DNA of 42,240 nt from Thiohalocapsa halophila (GCF_016583825.1 NZ_NRRV01000049.1:1-42240), one strand, 5' to 3'. Positions 32,621 to 42,179 are shown, counted from the first letter of the stretch. Notes: generated by a model not told the origin, from the sequence alone. Program-made: numbers and translations.

Positions 32621-35019
32621 GCCATGTCCCGTGTCGCTGCCTTGCTAGTGTCAATCGGAGCCTGCGTCAACGCTCGCTCCAGGATGCCCGCAAGGGCGCG
32701 GCCATCCAGGGGCTTGGCGAGGAGCCCGTCGGCGCCGGCGGCCCGGCAGCGCTCGCGCTGCGCCTCGTCGAGGTTGCCGATGACGTAGATCGGCGGCCCG
32801 GCGCCAGCCGTGTCATTATTAATCCGTTTGATCCTAGCACAGCTTTCTTCTGTCGACGCCGAGGCGGCGAGCAACAGCAGCGCGCAGTCGCGTTCTTCCG
32901 ACAGGGTCTCCAGCGCCTCGTCCGCGTCGGCGGCGGTCTGCACCCGCACGCCCATGTGCTCCAGCTCCGATGTGGCCGTCACCAGGCACTGTACGTCGCG
33001 CTCCACCAACAAGACCCAGCGGTTCTGGGGCAGGTCTGCGACGGCCGGCGCCGACGCGATCGGCGCGCGCTGCGGGCGGATCACCTCCGCCGGCTCCGAT
33101 GGCTGCTCCGTCTCCAGGGCCGGCGGTGCCGAGCGCTTCTCCAGGATCTCCACGGCATCCAGCTCTTCTGGGTCGAGTGCCTGGGGCAGCCACAGGGTGA
33201 AGCGCGAGCCCTCGCCGAGGCTGCTCTCGACACCGATCTCGCCGCCCAACAGCTGTGCCAGCTCGCGGCTGATGGAGAGCCCGAGCCCGGTGCCCCCGTA
33301 ACGCCGGCGAGTGGAGCCGTCCGCCTGCTGGAAGGCCTCGAAGATGATCTGCTCCTTGCCCGGCGGGATGCCAATGCCGGTATCGGCCACGGTGATGGCG
33401 AGCGGGCGCGCCTCCGTGCCCCGACTCACCGCAATGGTGACGCCGCCGGTGTCGGTGAACTTGGCGGCATTGGACAGGAAATTCTTCAGGATCTGGCGCA
33501 GCTTGCCGCGGTCGGTGTAGATCCGCTCCGGGGCGTCGGCGGCGATGTCCAGGTCCAGCGCGAGCCCCTTTTGGGCCATCGGCGGGCGCATCATCTCGGC
33601 GAGCTCGGCCAACATTGGCCCCAGCTCCACCCATTCCAGGCTCACGGTGACCGGTCCCGCTTCGATGCGGGAGATGTCCAGGATATTGTCGATCATGGTG
33701 CGCAGGTCGCGGCCGGCCTCGTTGATGACCTGGGCCTGGCGGCGCTGCTCGTGGTCGAGTCCGGATTCCTGCGCCGCGAGCATCTTGGACAATAGCAGGA
33801 TGGAGTTGAGCGGCGTGCGCAGCTCGTGACTCACGTTGGCCAGGAACTCCGACTTGTAGCGGTTCGACTGCTCCAACTCCCGGGTGTGCTGGCGCTCGGT
33901 GGCAATGTGCTCGGCATGGTTGCGCGCCAGTGCATTGAGCTGGCGGCCGAGCTCGCGCACCTCCTGCGGCCCTTGCCAATCGAACCGCTGCGGCTCGCTG
34001 TCGCGCAGGATGGACTCCACGCCGCTGGTGAGCTCTTGGCCGAAGCGCTCGGCCCGGTTCGCGAGCCAGCGGGCGATGAGCAGCACCACCAGCACCAACG
34101 CCAGGATGATGGACAGCACGCGCGCCATCAGCGCGTCGCGGAACTGCTCGATGGGGGAGGGGTCCACCGGGCGGCCCACCCACAGGGGCACTCCTTCTTC
34201 GGTGAGGAACATGGGCACCCACAGCAGCGGCGGGCCGTTCGGGTTTTTCCAGAGGGCGAGCTTGCCCTGCTCGAAGATCTTCGCCAAGCCCGGGAACTCA
34301 TCGAAGGCCGTTGCCGCGTCGCTCAGCGGCTCCCCGGGGCGCAGATAGCTGCCGTCGTTGGTCACCCAGAGCGTGTCGCGGTAGTACTGGGCGAGCCCGC
34401 CGACGTCGATGGTCATCAACAGCAGTCCGGGCGGCAGTCCATCGGCGCCGCTGCGCTCGCCCACCGGACTCGCCAGCTGCAGGGTCATGAGCTGGCGCGG
34501 GTCCTCCATCCCGGCATAGGGATTGATGCGGATGCGGCTGACGATGACCTCACCCGCCTGCAGCTTGATGCCGGCGTTGACGAAACCGCGGCTCGGCGGC
34601 TCCGGCGGCAGCGGTGCCGGCTCCCACTCGTGGGTCTGGGCGTCGCGGCGCAGCCAGAAGCGCTCGTTGCCGCCGGCGTCCACGAACAGGATCTGGATCA
34701 CGTCCAGCTGATCCGGGAGCATTTGATTGATCCAGCCGGTATAGCGTGCCCGCGCGCGGTCCACCTGGTCCTCGCTGCCCTTCTCTCCCAGGATCACCCC
34801 CGGCTCCGGCAGCTTCGCGAGCAGACGGATCATCTCGTCGCGGCTCGCCAGGTGCTGATCCAGATCGCGGAAGTCCGCCCGCAGATTCTGCAGGTAGGCT
34901 TTTTGGTAGAACATCGCCGTGCGGTCCAGCACCAGCGGCAGGTTGATCAGCACGGCGACGATCAACGGGGCCAGCCCGAACAGCAGCAACAGGATCAGAA
35001 TGTAGTAGCGGAGCTTCAC
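32617..35019 (-). CDS. hybrid sensor histidine kinase with degenerate receiver
   Basis: An 800-residue inner-membrane kinase. Helix 1 near the N-terminus, a large periplasmic dCACHE-like sensor (about 35-295), a second helix (300-320), HAMP-like region, HisKA with SHELRTPLN (His near residue 398) and HATPase with NAAKFTD, DTGIGIPP, GGTGLGLSIS. The C-terminal receiver-like domain (about 665-790) lacks the phospho-acceptor Asp: the strand reads CALLLLAASAS, so it is a pseudo-receiver. The GTG start was chosen because GAGG lies six bases upstream; the TTG four codons earlier overlaps that site. Ligand unknown; the cognate receiver is the next gene. Confidence 0.92.
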   Translation of the reverse strand: MKLRYYILILLLLFGLAPLIVAVLINLPLVLDRTAMFYQKAYLQNLRADFRDLDQHLASRDEMIRLLAKLPEPGVILGEKGSEDQVDRARARYTGWINQMLPDQLDVIQILFVDAGGNERFWLRRDAQTHEWEPAPLPPEPPSRGFVNAGIKLQAGEVIVSRIRINPYAGMEDPRQLMTLQLASPVGERSGADGLPPGLLLMTIDVGGLAQYYRDTLWVTNDGSYLRPGEPLSDAATAFDEFPGLAKIFEQGKLALWKNPNGPPLLWVPMFLTEEGVPLWVGRPVDPSPIEQFRDALMARVLSIILALVLVVLLIARWLANRAERFGQELTSGVESILRDSEPQRFDWQGPQEVRELGRQLNALARNHAEHIATERQHTRELEQSNRYKSEFLANVSHELRTPLNSILLLSKMLAAQESGLDHEQRRQAQVINEAGRDLRTMIDNILDISRIEAGPVTVSLEWVELGPMLAELAEMMRPPMAQKGLALDLDIAADAPERIYTDRGKLRQILKNFLSNAAKFTDTGGVTIAVSRGTEARPLAITVADTGIGIPPGKEQIIFEAFQQADGSTRRRYGGTGLGLSISRELAQLLGGEIGVESSLGEGSRFTLWLPQALDPEELDAVEILEKRSAPPALETEQPSEPAEVIRPQRAPIASAPAVADLPQNRWVLLVERDVQCLVTATSELEHMGVRVQTAADADEALETLSEERDCALLLLAASASTEESCARIKRINNDTAGAGPPIYVIGNLDEAQRERCRAAGADGLLAKPLDGRALAGILERALTQAPIDTSKAATRDMA

Positions 35020-35025
35020 GCCGAG

Positions 35026-35029
35026 CCTC
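35026..35029 (-). promoter_or_regulatory. ribosome-binding site deciding a GTG start
   Basis: GAGG followed by six bases and GTG at 35019. The alternative TTG start would include this site within its own first codons, so the GTG is preferred for the hybrid kinase. Confidence 0.6.
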
Positions 35030-35157
35030 AAGACCTAGACCAGCGAATTACGATAACGGCCACCGGCGGCCGAGGGAATGGGCATGCCGGCCGCCATCTG
35101 CGGATTCGATGCCGCCTTGAGACCCGCCGCCTCCCGCTGCGACGATGATCTGTGACC

Positions 35158-35874
35158 ATGCGCCTCACCCTGCTCTACCGCGACGACGACCTGGTGGCGG
35201 TGGACAAGCCGCCAGGGCTTCTGGTGCACCGCAGCCGCATTGCCGATGCCGATGCCTTCGCGCTGCAAGCCCTCCGCGATCAGCTCGGCCGGCGCGTGCA
35301 TACGGTGCACCGCCTGGACCGCCCCACCTCCGGCGTGCTGGTGTTCGGACTCACGGCGGAGGCGGCGCGGCGGCTGTCAGCGCAATTCCAGGCGCAACGG
35401 GTGGTCAAGCGCTACCTCGCCGTGGTGCGCGGCTGGCCGCCGGCGGAGGGCGCTATCGACCGGTCGCTGGATGATCCGGAGGCGAGCGCAGCCGGACAGC
35501 GCGCACCCCGGGCGGCGCTGACGCGCTATCGGCGCCTGGCGACGGTGGAGCTGCCGGTGGCCGTTACCCGCTACCCCACCAGCCGCTATGCGCTGATGCA
35601 GGTGCAGCCCCGCAGCGGGCGCCGGCACCAGATCCGCCGGCATTTCCTGCACATACGCCATCCCATCATCGGCGACACCAGCCATGGTGAGGGCCGGCAC
35701 AATCGTTTCTTTCGCGAGCGTTTCGGGCTGCACCGGCTGCTGCTGCACGCCTGGCAGCTCAGCTTCACGCATCCGATGAGCGGTCTGCCCCTGGATCTGG
35801 AAGCACCGCTCGATGCGCAGTGGGGCAGGCTGCTCGCCGAGCTTGGCTGGACAGGCGCTCTAACCACGCCCTGA
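35158..35874 (+). CDS. truC: tRNA pseudouridine(65) synthase
   Basis: A 238-residue RluA-family pseudouridine synthase matching TruC along its length: LYRDDDLVAVDKPPGLLVHRS, the catalytic HRLDRPTSGV (Asp54), RYLAVVRGW, AALTRYRRLATVELPV, RSGRRHQIRRHFLHIRHPIIGD and a C-terminal HAWQLSFTHPMSG. TruC modifies U65 in tRNA-Ile and tRNA-Asp. ATG at 35158 gives the usual TruC N-terminus; a GTG two codons earlier is possible. It is divergent from the hybrid kinase and convergent with the peroxiredoxin. Confidence 0.95.
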   Translation: MRLTLLYRDDDLVAVDKPPGLLVHRSRIADADAFALQALRDQLGRRVHTVHRLDRPTSGVLVFGLTAEAARRLSAQFQAQRVVKRYLAVVRGWPPAEGAIDRSLDDPEASAAGQRAPRAALTRYRRLATVELPVAVTRYPTSRYALMQVQPRSGRRHQIRRHFLHIRHPIIGDTSHGEGRHNRFFRERFGLHRLLLHAWQLSFTHPMSGLPLDLEAPLDAQWGRLLAELGWTGALTTP

Positions 35875-35909
35875 CACAGCGCGGCGAATCAAGGCGCCGT
35901 GGGAGCGGC

Positions 35910-36374
35910 TCACAGCTCGCGCACGAGCTCCAGGACCCGCTCCGCGTGGCCCTTGGGCTTGATGTCGTACAGCGCGTGGCGGATGACGCCGTCGCGGCCG
36001 ACGATGAAGGTGGAGCGTACGATGCCCATCTTCTTGATGCCGTTTTTCTCTTTTTCACGCCAGACCCCATAGGCGTCGCAGACGTCGCCGTCGGTGTCCG
36101 CGAGCAGCGTGACGCTGAGGCCGTACTTATCGCGGAAGGCACCGTGGCTGGCGCAGGTGTCCCGGCTGATGCCGACGATGTCCGCCCCGGCGGCCGCGAA
36201 ATCTTCGTGCAGGTCCGTGAACTCCAGCGCTTCCATGGTGCAGCCCGGCGTGTCGTCCTTGGGGTAGAAGCAGAGCACGAGGTTGTGCTCCGCCCAGAGC
36301 CGGGTGATGTCGACGCGCTCCATATCCGCGTCGGGCAGTGAGAAAGGCGGTGCCGAGTCGCCGGGTTGCAGCAT
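35910..36374 (-). CDS. bcp: peroxiredoxin Q / BCP
   Basis: A 154-residue thiol peroxidase reducing hydroperoxides with thioredoxin. Peroxidatic Cys45 lies in PKDDTPGCTMEA; DIVGISRDTCASHGAF and GVWREKEKNGIKKMGIVRSTFIV are typical. The usual resolving cysteine at position 50 is absent; Cys74 (in RDTCASH) may resolve, as in some PrxQ variants, or the enzyme may be one-cysteine. A strong GGGGGAG site fixes the start at MLQPGD; the longer frame adds an Arg-rich stretch. Monocistronic. Confidence 0.95.
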   Translation of the reverse strand: MLQPGDSAPPFSLPDADMERVDITRLWAEHNLVLCFYPKDDTPGCTMEALEFTDLHEDFAAAGADIVGISRDTCASHGAFRDKYGLSVTLLADTDGDVCDAYGVWREKEKNGIKKMGIVRSTFIVGRDGVIRHALYDIKPKGHAERVLELVREL

Positions 36375-36548
36375 GGTCTCCCCCTGATCAGCGGTTATGG
36401 CCCGGGACTCTGGCGGCGGTGCGCCTGTCGCCCGGCGAAGATGCGAGCGTCCGCTGTCGAATGTCCGGCGAAATGTAGGCAGGCGCCGAGCGGGCGTCAA
36501 CCGCAACCGCAGCGCGTCAATGCGCGATGTGGTTGCGCTGCGCTGCGT

Positions 36549-38006
36549 TCAGGAGTCATCGGCGTCGTGGGTGCGGGCCGTGGTGCGCTGCCCAGTCGGG
36601 GCTTGCGCGACGGGCCCGGACGCCGGCGGCGGTGCAGCAGCTGCGGGGGCGGCGCTCGCGGTATCACCGCCGCTGTCGTGCTGTTCCGGCGCCTGCTCTT
36701 TCGGCGGCAGCCGCACACTGGCGACCGTGCCGCCGCCGACGCGGCTGCTCAAATGGATTTCCATATCGTTGGCGACCGCGAGCTGGCGGGCGACGGCGAG
36801 GCCGAGCCCGGAGCCGCCGGTGCGGCGATTGCGCGAGCCCTCGAGGCGGTAGAAGGGCCGGAACACCGCGTCGCGGTCGCCCTCCGGGATACCGGGACCG
36901 CGGTCGAGCACGAAAATCACCGCCGCGCGGTGGTTGCAGTCCAGCCGAACCTCCACCGGCGCCTGGCTGTAACGCAGCGCGTTCTCGATAAGGTTGCCGA
37001 GGATGCGCCGCAGTGCCAGCGCGTTCACGGCTTGGATGCAATGTCGCACCGGCTCCCAGACGATGCGCGGGCGCGCCCCCACGACCTCATTGACGAGCCG
37101 GCCGATGTCCAGGCGATGGCGCTCGCCGGCGCCGAGCGTGCTGCCGAGCTCCACCGCCTGACTGATCTGGGCGTTCATTTCCTCGATGTCCCGCTCCATA
37201 CGCGCCTTCAGCGCCGGGTCTGTCTGTCGGGGCAGCATCTCCAGGGCGAGGCGCAGGCGCGTCAGCGGGGTGCGCAGGTCATGGGAGATGCCCGCCAGCA
37301 GCACGGTGCGGTCCGCCAGGAGCTCGCGCACTTGCTGGCTGGTCTCGTTGAATTGCCTAGCGAGATTCGCCAGCTCGCGCGGTCCGGTCTCCGGCAGCGG
37401 CTCCGGGGAACGGCCTTTCGCAACCTCTTCGGCCGCGTGTGCCATACGGGTCAGCGGTGAGGTGATGCGCCGGGCCAGCACGGAGGCCGTCACCACCAGC
37501 AGCAGCAGGGCCAGGGTCGAGATGATGAACAAGCCCTCCAAGGGCTTGGTATTGATGCGATCCCGCGGAAAACCGGCCCAGACCTGGCCCTGTGATGTGG
37601 CCAGATCCGCCCAGAACCAGCGCTTGCCGTCGATGACGTTGCTTTGCATCTGCACCTGCGCGCCGGTGCGCTCGCTCAAGGCCTGGCTCAGGCGCAGCAC
37701 ATAAGGAAAGAAGTAATGGCGCAGGTTGGCGGGCGGCTCCTCCTCGGTGCGCAGCCAAAGCTGGTAGTCGTTCAGGAGCTTGAAGCGGTATTCGCTGCGC
37801 ATGTCCGCCGGCAGCTGCACCAGGGTGCGTGCAGAGAGCTCCATGAAGGCGGCGAGGTCCGCCGTGGAGCGCTGGACGACCGGGAACAGCGCATAGTAGA
37901 CGACGGTAACAAAGGTAATGAGCGCGAAGCTGCCGAAGGTCAGCAGCAGCGTCAGCAGCACCCGTGCGAACAATGATGCCGGCAGCAGGGAGCGCAACGG
38001 GCTCAC
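36549..38006 (-). CDS. EnvZ-type sensor histidine kinase
   Basis: A 485-residue two-helix kinase (helices at about 12-40 and 160-180) with a short periplasmic domain, HAMP (RRITSPLTRMAHAAEEVAKG), HisKA GISHDLRTPLTR and an HATPase domain with NLIENALRYS, DRGPGIP, GSGLGLAVARQL. A Pro/Ala-rich tail follows. The GTG start overlaps the OmpR-like stop (GTGA), so the pair is co-translated. It resembles EnvZ, which responds to osmolarity, but the tail and sensor differ; other OmpR-family pairs are possible. Confidence 0.93.
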   Translation of the reverse strand: MSPLRSLLPASLFARVLLTLLLTFGSFALITFVTVVYYALFPVVQRSTADLAAFMELSARTLVQLPADMRSEYRFKLLNDYQLWLRTEEEPPANLRHYFFPYVLRLSQALSERTGAQVQMQSNVIDGKRWFWADLATSQGQVWAGFPRDRINTKPLEGLFIISTLALLLLVVTASVLARRITSPLTRMAHAAEEVAKGRSPEPLPETGPRELANLARQFNETSQQVRELLADRTVLLAGISHDLRTPLTRLRLALEMLPRQTDPALKARMERDIEEMNAQISQAVELGSTLGAGERHRLDIGRLVNEVVGARPRIVWEPVRHCIQAVNALALRRILGNLIENALRYSQAPVEVRLDCNHRAAVIFVLDRGPGIPEGDRDAVFRPFYRLEGSRNRRTGGSGLGLAVARQLAVANDMEIHLSSRVGGGTVASVRLPPKEQAPEQHDSGGDTASAAPAAAAPPPASGPVAQAPTGQRTTARTHDADDS

Positions 38007-38716
38007 CCCTCGGCCTGAGGCGTGAAAATGTAGCCGCGGCCCCAGACGGTTCGAATATAGATGGGCTGTTTCTTGTTGGGCTCGATCTTCGCGCGCAGCC
38101 GCGCCACCTGCACGTCGATGCTGCGGTCGAAGGGGTTGCGCTCGTAGCCCTTGAGCAGATCCAGCAGACGGTCGCGGTGCAGCATCTGGTTTGGATGCTC
38201 GACGAAGATGCACAGCAGGTCGAACTCGCTGCCGGTTAGGGTCACTGGCTCGCCGTCGCGGGTGAGCTGGCGGGCGGCGATGTCCAGCCGATACGGGCCG
38301 AAGGTGCTCGCCTCCGCGGCGGAGGCTTCCGCGGCCGGCGCTCGGCGGCGCAGCACGGCCCGGATGCGCGCCAGGAGCTCGCGGGGGTTGAAGGGCTTCG
38401 CGAGATAGTCGTCGGCACCCACTTCCAATCCGACGATGCGGTCGATGTCCTCGCCGCGGGCCGAGAGCATGATGATAGGCGTGTCATCCATGGTGCGCAG
38501 TCGTCGCGCCAAGGTGAGGCCGTCCTCCCCGGGCAGCATCAGATCCAGAATCAGCAGGTCTGCCTGGTGGGTCTCCAGCCATTCGAGCATGGCGGTGCCG
38601 TCCTCGACGGCGCTCACGTCGAAGCCTTCCTGGCGTAAGTAATCGCTCAGCAGCTCGCGCAGGGAGGCATCGTCATCGATGACGAGTACGCGGGTGGGTC
38701 CTTCGGCGGCGGGCAT
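38003..38716 (-). CDS. OmpR-family response regulator
   Basis: A 237-residue regulator: receiver (VLVIDDDASLRELLSDYLRQ, acceptor Asp in LLILDLMLPGEDG, LSARGED, YLAKPFNPREL) and a winged-helix output (YERNPFDRSIDVQVARLRAKIE, YIRTVWGRGYIF). The pattern is close to OmpR itself. The start ATG has a weak ribosome site. It leads the kinase gene with a four-base overlap. Likely role: envelope or osmotic gene control; fits the osmotic genes in this window but no direct link is visible. Confidence 0.93.
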   Translation of the reverse strand: MPAAEGPTRVLVIDDDASLRELLSDYLRQEGFDVSAVEDGTAMLEWLETHQADLLILDLMLPGEDGLTLARRLRTMDDTPIIMLSARGEDIDRIVGLEVGADDYLAKPFNPRELLARIRAVLRRRAPAAEASAAEASTFGPYRLDIAARQLTRDGEPVTLTGSEFDLLCIFVEHPNQMLHRDRLLDLLKGYERNPFDRSIDVQVARLRAKIEPNKKQPIYIRTVWGRGYIFTPQAEG

Positions 38717-38952
38717 GGCTTGCGTTTTGGTCCAGGTCGTTGTGCAGGGGATGCGAGCGGCATCGCTGGGCGCACGGGGCTACTGCGCTGCGCCGCTGTG
38801 CGCTGCGGCGCTGTAACAAGTTGTCACAATATTAGTATGTGAGGAAATACCTTGGTGAGCGCCCTCGTGGAGAATCCTAAGCCTGCGGTCAAGACCCCGG
38901 CCGTCGCCCCGTCGCCCCGGTGGTGGTCGCGGCTCGCCTTGCGGCAAGACTA
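38717..38952. other. promoter-type intergenic region upstream of ompR-like gene
   Basis: No gene. An AT-rich patch at 38814-38866 (with a gtaacaagttgtcacaatatt stretch of mixed dyad character) is the most promoter-like part and could serve the OmpR-like gene leftwards or the repeat/micro-protein unit rightwards. I could not fix a -35/-10 pair. Confidence 0.45.
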
Positions 38953-39096
38953 GGGACACGCCGATTCATGGGCGCTTCCCGTCCAAGGCAGGATGTCGCG
39001 TCGTTTGCAGCGGCGTAAGCCGCTGAAAATGAAGGCGCCATAGAGTCGCATTTTCGGGCTCCGTGCGATTTTTGGCCAGCATGGCCAAGGAATCGC
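38953..39096 (+). repeat. four-hairpin interspersed element, copy 2
   Basis: Colinear with 17353-17510: stem 1 cgcc/ggcg (38959-38974), stem 2 cagcggc-gtaa-gccgctg (39008-39025) with a GTAA tetraloop, then the invariant gctgaaaatgaagg, stem 3 tcgca/tgcga (39046-39068), stem 4 tggcca-gca-tggcca (39073-39087). The arms of stem 3 differ completely from copy 1 yet still pair. It ends about 40 bp before the second MSFD micro-protein and may be part of its leader RNA. Confidence 0.75.
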
Positions 39097-39135
39097 CATC
39101 TCCCCAGCGCAATTGCGGGAAACAGAGGCAGTACC

Positions 39136-39264
39136 ATGAGTTTCGACGCATTGACCATCAGCGGTGTTGTTGCCGCGCTCGTGAGCGCCGGGTTCATCGT
39201 CGGCGTCGTCCGCAATAACGAGCGCCTGCGCGGCAGGGACGAGCAGGACACCGGCACGGACTGA
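39136..39264 (+). CDS. 42-aa single-pass membrane micro-protein (MSFD family, copy B)
   Basis: Too short for routine calling. AGAGG is seven bases before ATG, the same spacing as in copy A. The peptide is MSFDALTISG, then a hydrophobic helix to about residue 25, then a charged tail NNERLRGRDEQDTGTD. It matches the 38-residue peptide at 3725-3841 without gaps at ten or more positions (MSFD, L6, G10, A14, S17, F20, V22, V25, R30, L31). It is preceded by the structured repeat and followed about 240 bp later by an intrinsic terminator, so it may be the only coding part of a short transcript. Function unknown. Confidence 0.65.
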   Translation: MSFDALTISGVVAALVSAGFIVGVVRNNERLRGRDEQDTGTD

Positions 39265-39504
39265 GTCGAGCGGAGTTCGTCCGAGGGCACCACCCGAGCG
39301 CCTCGCGCGGCCGCCCCTGGGCGACGATGAGCTCCGTCGGGGGCACATTGCTTCTCCTGTAGCCCTGCCCATGCGGCGCCAGCCGCGAACGCCGCACGTA
39401 CAAGTCGAGGCCGGTCCTCGCTGCGCGCTTGGGGGCCGAGCGCCGGCGTCGCAGTCTCCAGCATAGCGCCCCCGCACACGATTTCTGGGCAGCAAGCCAG
39501 TTGG
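39265..39504 (+). other. untranslated stretch upstream of terminator; possible 3' UTR or small RNA
   Basis: No credible reading frame on either strand. The stretch lies between the micro-protein and a strong intrinsic terminator on the same strand, so it is presumably transcribed. It does not match the landmarks I know for 6S, tmRNA, SRP RNA or RNase P RNA. Confidence 0.35.
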
Positions 39505-39544
39505 CCGCCAGGCAGTACACACCCTGCCGTGGCGGTCTTTTTTT
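39505..39544 (+). terminator. intrinsic terminator
   Basis: ccgccaggcag (39505-39515) pairs with ctgccgtggcgg (39524-39535) with one bulged base; the loop is eight bases. A T-rich tract (tcttttttt) follows directly. This is the clearest Rho-independent terminator in the window and the only one with a proper T-tract. It ends plus-strand transcription from the micro-protein side. Confidence 0.85.
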
Positions 39545-39642
39545 GCGGCCAAGCACGCCGACTGAGCCGGGCGCCGCTGCGGTGGTATGCGCTTCGGTGG
39601 CCGCGGGAGCGGCGCTGTGGGCAGCGCGCGTCACGCGCTGGC

Positions 39643-39921
39643 TCAGCCGCGCTCCGGGGGCAGGGCGGCGCTGAGGATGTCGAAGACGGTTTCCAGCGTC
39701 TGCCGGACCTCGCGGGCTATTGCGATGGTCTCGGCGGCGATGCTCTCGGCGTCTGGGGTCTGGTCGCCGTCGGCGAGCTGGATACCGCCCTGCAAGGTGC
39801 CCGGCGCCAGGCCGGGGTGGCCGAGGTCGGTGTGGGTGTGCGCTTTCAGTCGGATGCCGCGGGTCACTGGTGGTCTTGCCTCCGCCCCCGGTTGTTGGAA
39901 AACCCGTACTGCAGCTCGCAC
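39643..39921 (-). CDS. 92-aa hypothetical protein
   Basis: No family recognised. GTG start with AGGA five bases upstream. The C-terminal half (QLADGDQTPDAESIAAETIAIAREV...LETVFDILSAALP) looks like a genuine helical protein, while the opposite frame has shadow-type composition. The first 25 residues are less convincing, so the start may be internal. It is isolated between the terminator and the CBS gene. Confidence 0.5.
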   Translation of the reverse strand: MRAAVRVFQQPGAEARPPVTRGIRLKAHTHTDLGHPGLAPGTLQGGIQLADGDQTPDAESIAAETIAIAREVRQTLETVFDILSAALPPERG

Positions 39922-40275
39922 TTCATCCTAACCCAGGATTCAGCGCGGTGTCTCCCGCGACGCGATGCCGGGCTGTACTTGGTTGTACCGGGGGCGATGG
40001 CCCAGGTACGCCGCTGTGCCAGGCTGCCTTCCGGGCTGTGGCGGCGCCGGCGCGGCTGGTACCGCTTGTCGGCTGACCCATGGCGCGCATTTCACTTGAT
40101 TCAGGGCAAAGGTGCGCGGGCAGTGGTGTTGCAGCGACCGTGGCGGAGCTTTGGGTGGCGGCCTTTGCTTGATCAACAACACTTCTCAAGCGCTTGCACC
40201 TGGCGCATGCTGCCGGGGACTGCGTCGAGCGCTAATATGAACCCCAATAACGCATCACCAACAGGAGCCGCTGCA
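39922..40275. other. 354-bp intergenic region upstream of CBS gene
   Basis: No gene that I can support. taatat at 40233-40238 could be a -10 box for the CBS gene but lacks a well-placed -35. ttgatcaa at 40169-40176 is a short palindrome with no assignable regulator. Confidence 0.45.
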
Positions 40276-40671
40276 ATGCAAGTCCGCGATTACATGAGCC
40301 CCGCCCCCGTCACCATCGAGACCGGCGCCGACTATCAGGAGGCCTTCAGTGTCATGCAGGAGAAGAACCTCCACCACTTGCCGGTGCTGGACGCGACCGG
40401 CAACTGCGCGGGACTGGTGGCACGCCGCGACCTTCAGCTCGCGGCCCGCTGCTTCCAGGAGGCGCCGGTGGAGATCGGCGAGATCATGCACAAGCCCGTC
40501 ACCACCATCACCCCGGACGCGGATCTCGGCACCGCCGTGGCGCTCATGATGGACGACCACATCGGCTGCCTGCCCGTCTCCGACAACGGCGGCGGCCACC
40601 TGGTCGGCATCATCACCGAGACAGACCTGCTGCGGGCGCTTCAGGATCTGCTGGCGGCAGGGGGGCGTTGA
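40276..40671 (+). CDS. tandem CBS-domain protein
   Basis: A 131-residue protein made of one CBS pair (Bateman module), about 1-62 and 66-131: MQVRDYMSPAPVTIETGADYQEA, LPVLDATGNCAGLVARRDL, IMHKPVTTITPDADLGTAVALM, LPVSDNGGGHLVGIITETDLL. Such pairs bind adenine nucleotides and regulate a partner enzyme or channel. AGGAG nine bases upstream supports this ATG over one 39 bp earlier. It stands alone, so no partner is indicated. Confidence 0.92.
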   Translation: MQVRDYMSPAPVTIETGADYQEAFSVMQEKNLHHLPVLDATGNCAGLVARRDLQLAARCFQEAPVEIGEIMHKPVTTITPDADLGTAVALMMDDHIGCLPVSDNGGGHLVGIITETDLLRALQDLLAAGGR

Positions 40672-40716
40672 CCTCGGCCGCCGCGGGACAAGCCACTCGG
40701 CGTCTCCCCGGCCGCC

Positions 40717-40933
40717 TCAGGCGAGCGCGGCATCCAGCTCTAACGCCGCCCCGACCCAGGTCTCGAGTCGCGCACGTGCTTCGCCGGCGTGCCACCTGCC
40801 CGTAGCCGCCGGCTCGGAGGTCTGCATAGATCTCGAGGGCTCGCGCTGCCGGTATGATCGGCGAGCCGGTCCGGGTGCGGGCGCCGACGGATTCCGCTGC
40901 CTTCGGGCGATCCTGCTCCAGGATATCGATCAT
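40717..40933 (-). pseudogene. small ORF downstream of argG, probably frameshifted
   Basis: The frame from ATG at 40933 (28 bp after the argG stop) reads well for about 45 codons (MIDILEQDRPKAAESVGART..., ALEIYADLRAGGYG) and then turns into Arg/Cys-rich noise. Shifting one frame near 40770-40810 restores sensible sequence (EARARLETWVGAALELDAALA) that ends at TGA 40717-40719. The sum would be about 71 residues. Either this is a decayed gene, a programmed shift or a sequence error. No family recognised. Probably once co-transcribed with argG. Confidence 0.45.
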
Positions 40934-40961
40934 GGCAGGTCGCCCCCGCGCCGGCGGCGGC

Positions 40962-42179
<1,218 letters not shown>

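Noticed and set aside
38811..38860. AT-rich dyad-like sequence near the ompR-like gene as a specific operator
   Set aside because: The dyad is imperfect and I could not match it to a known regulator site or promoter spacing.
39265..39504. Known housekeeping RNA (6S, SRP, tmRNA, RNase P) before the terminator
   Set aside because: None of the conserved landmark sequences of those RNAs is present.
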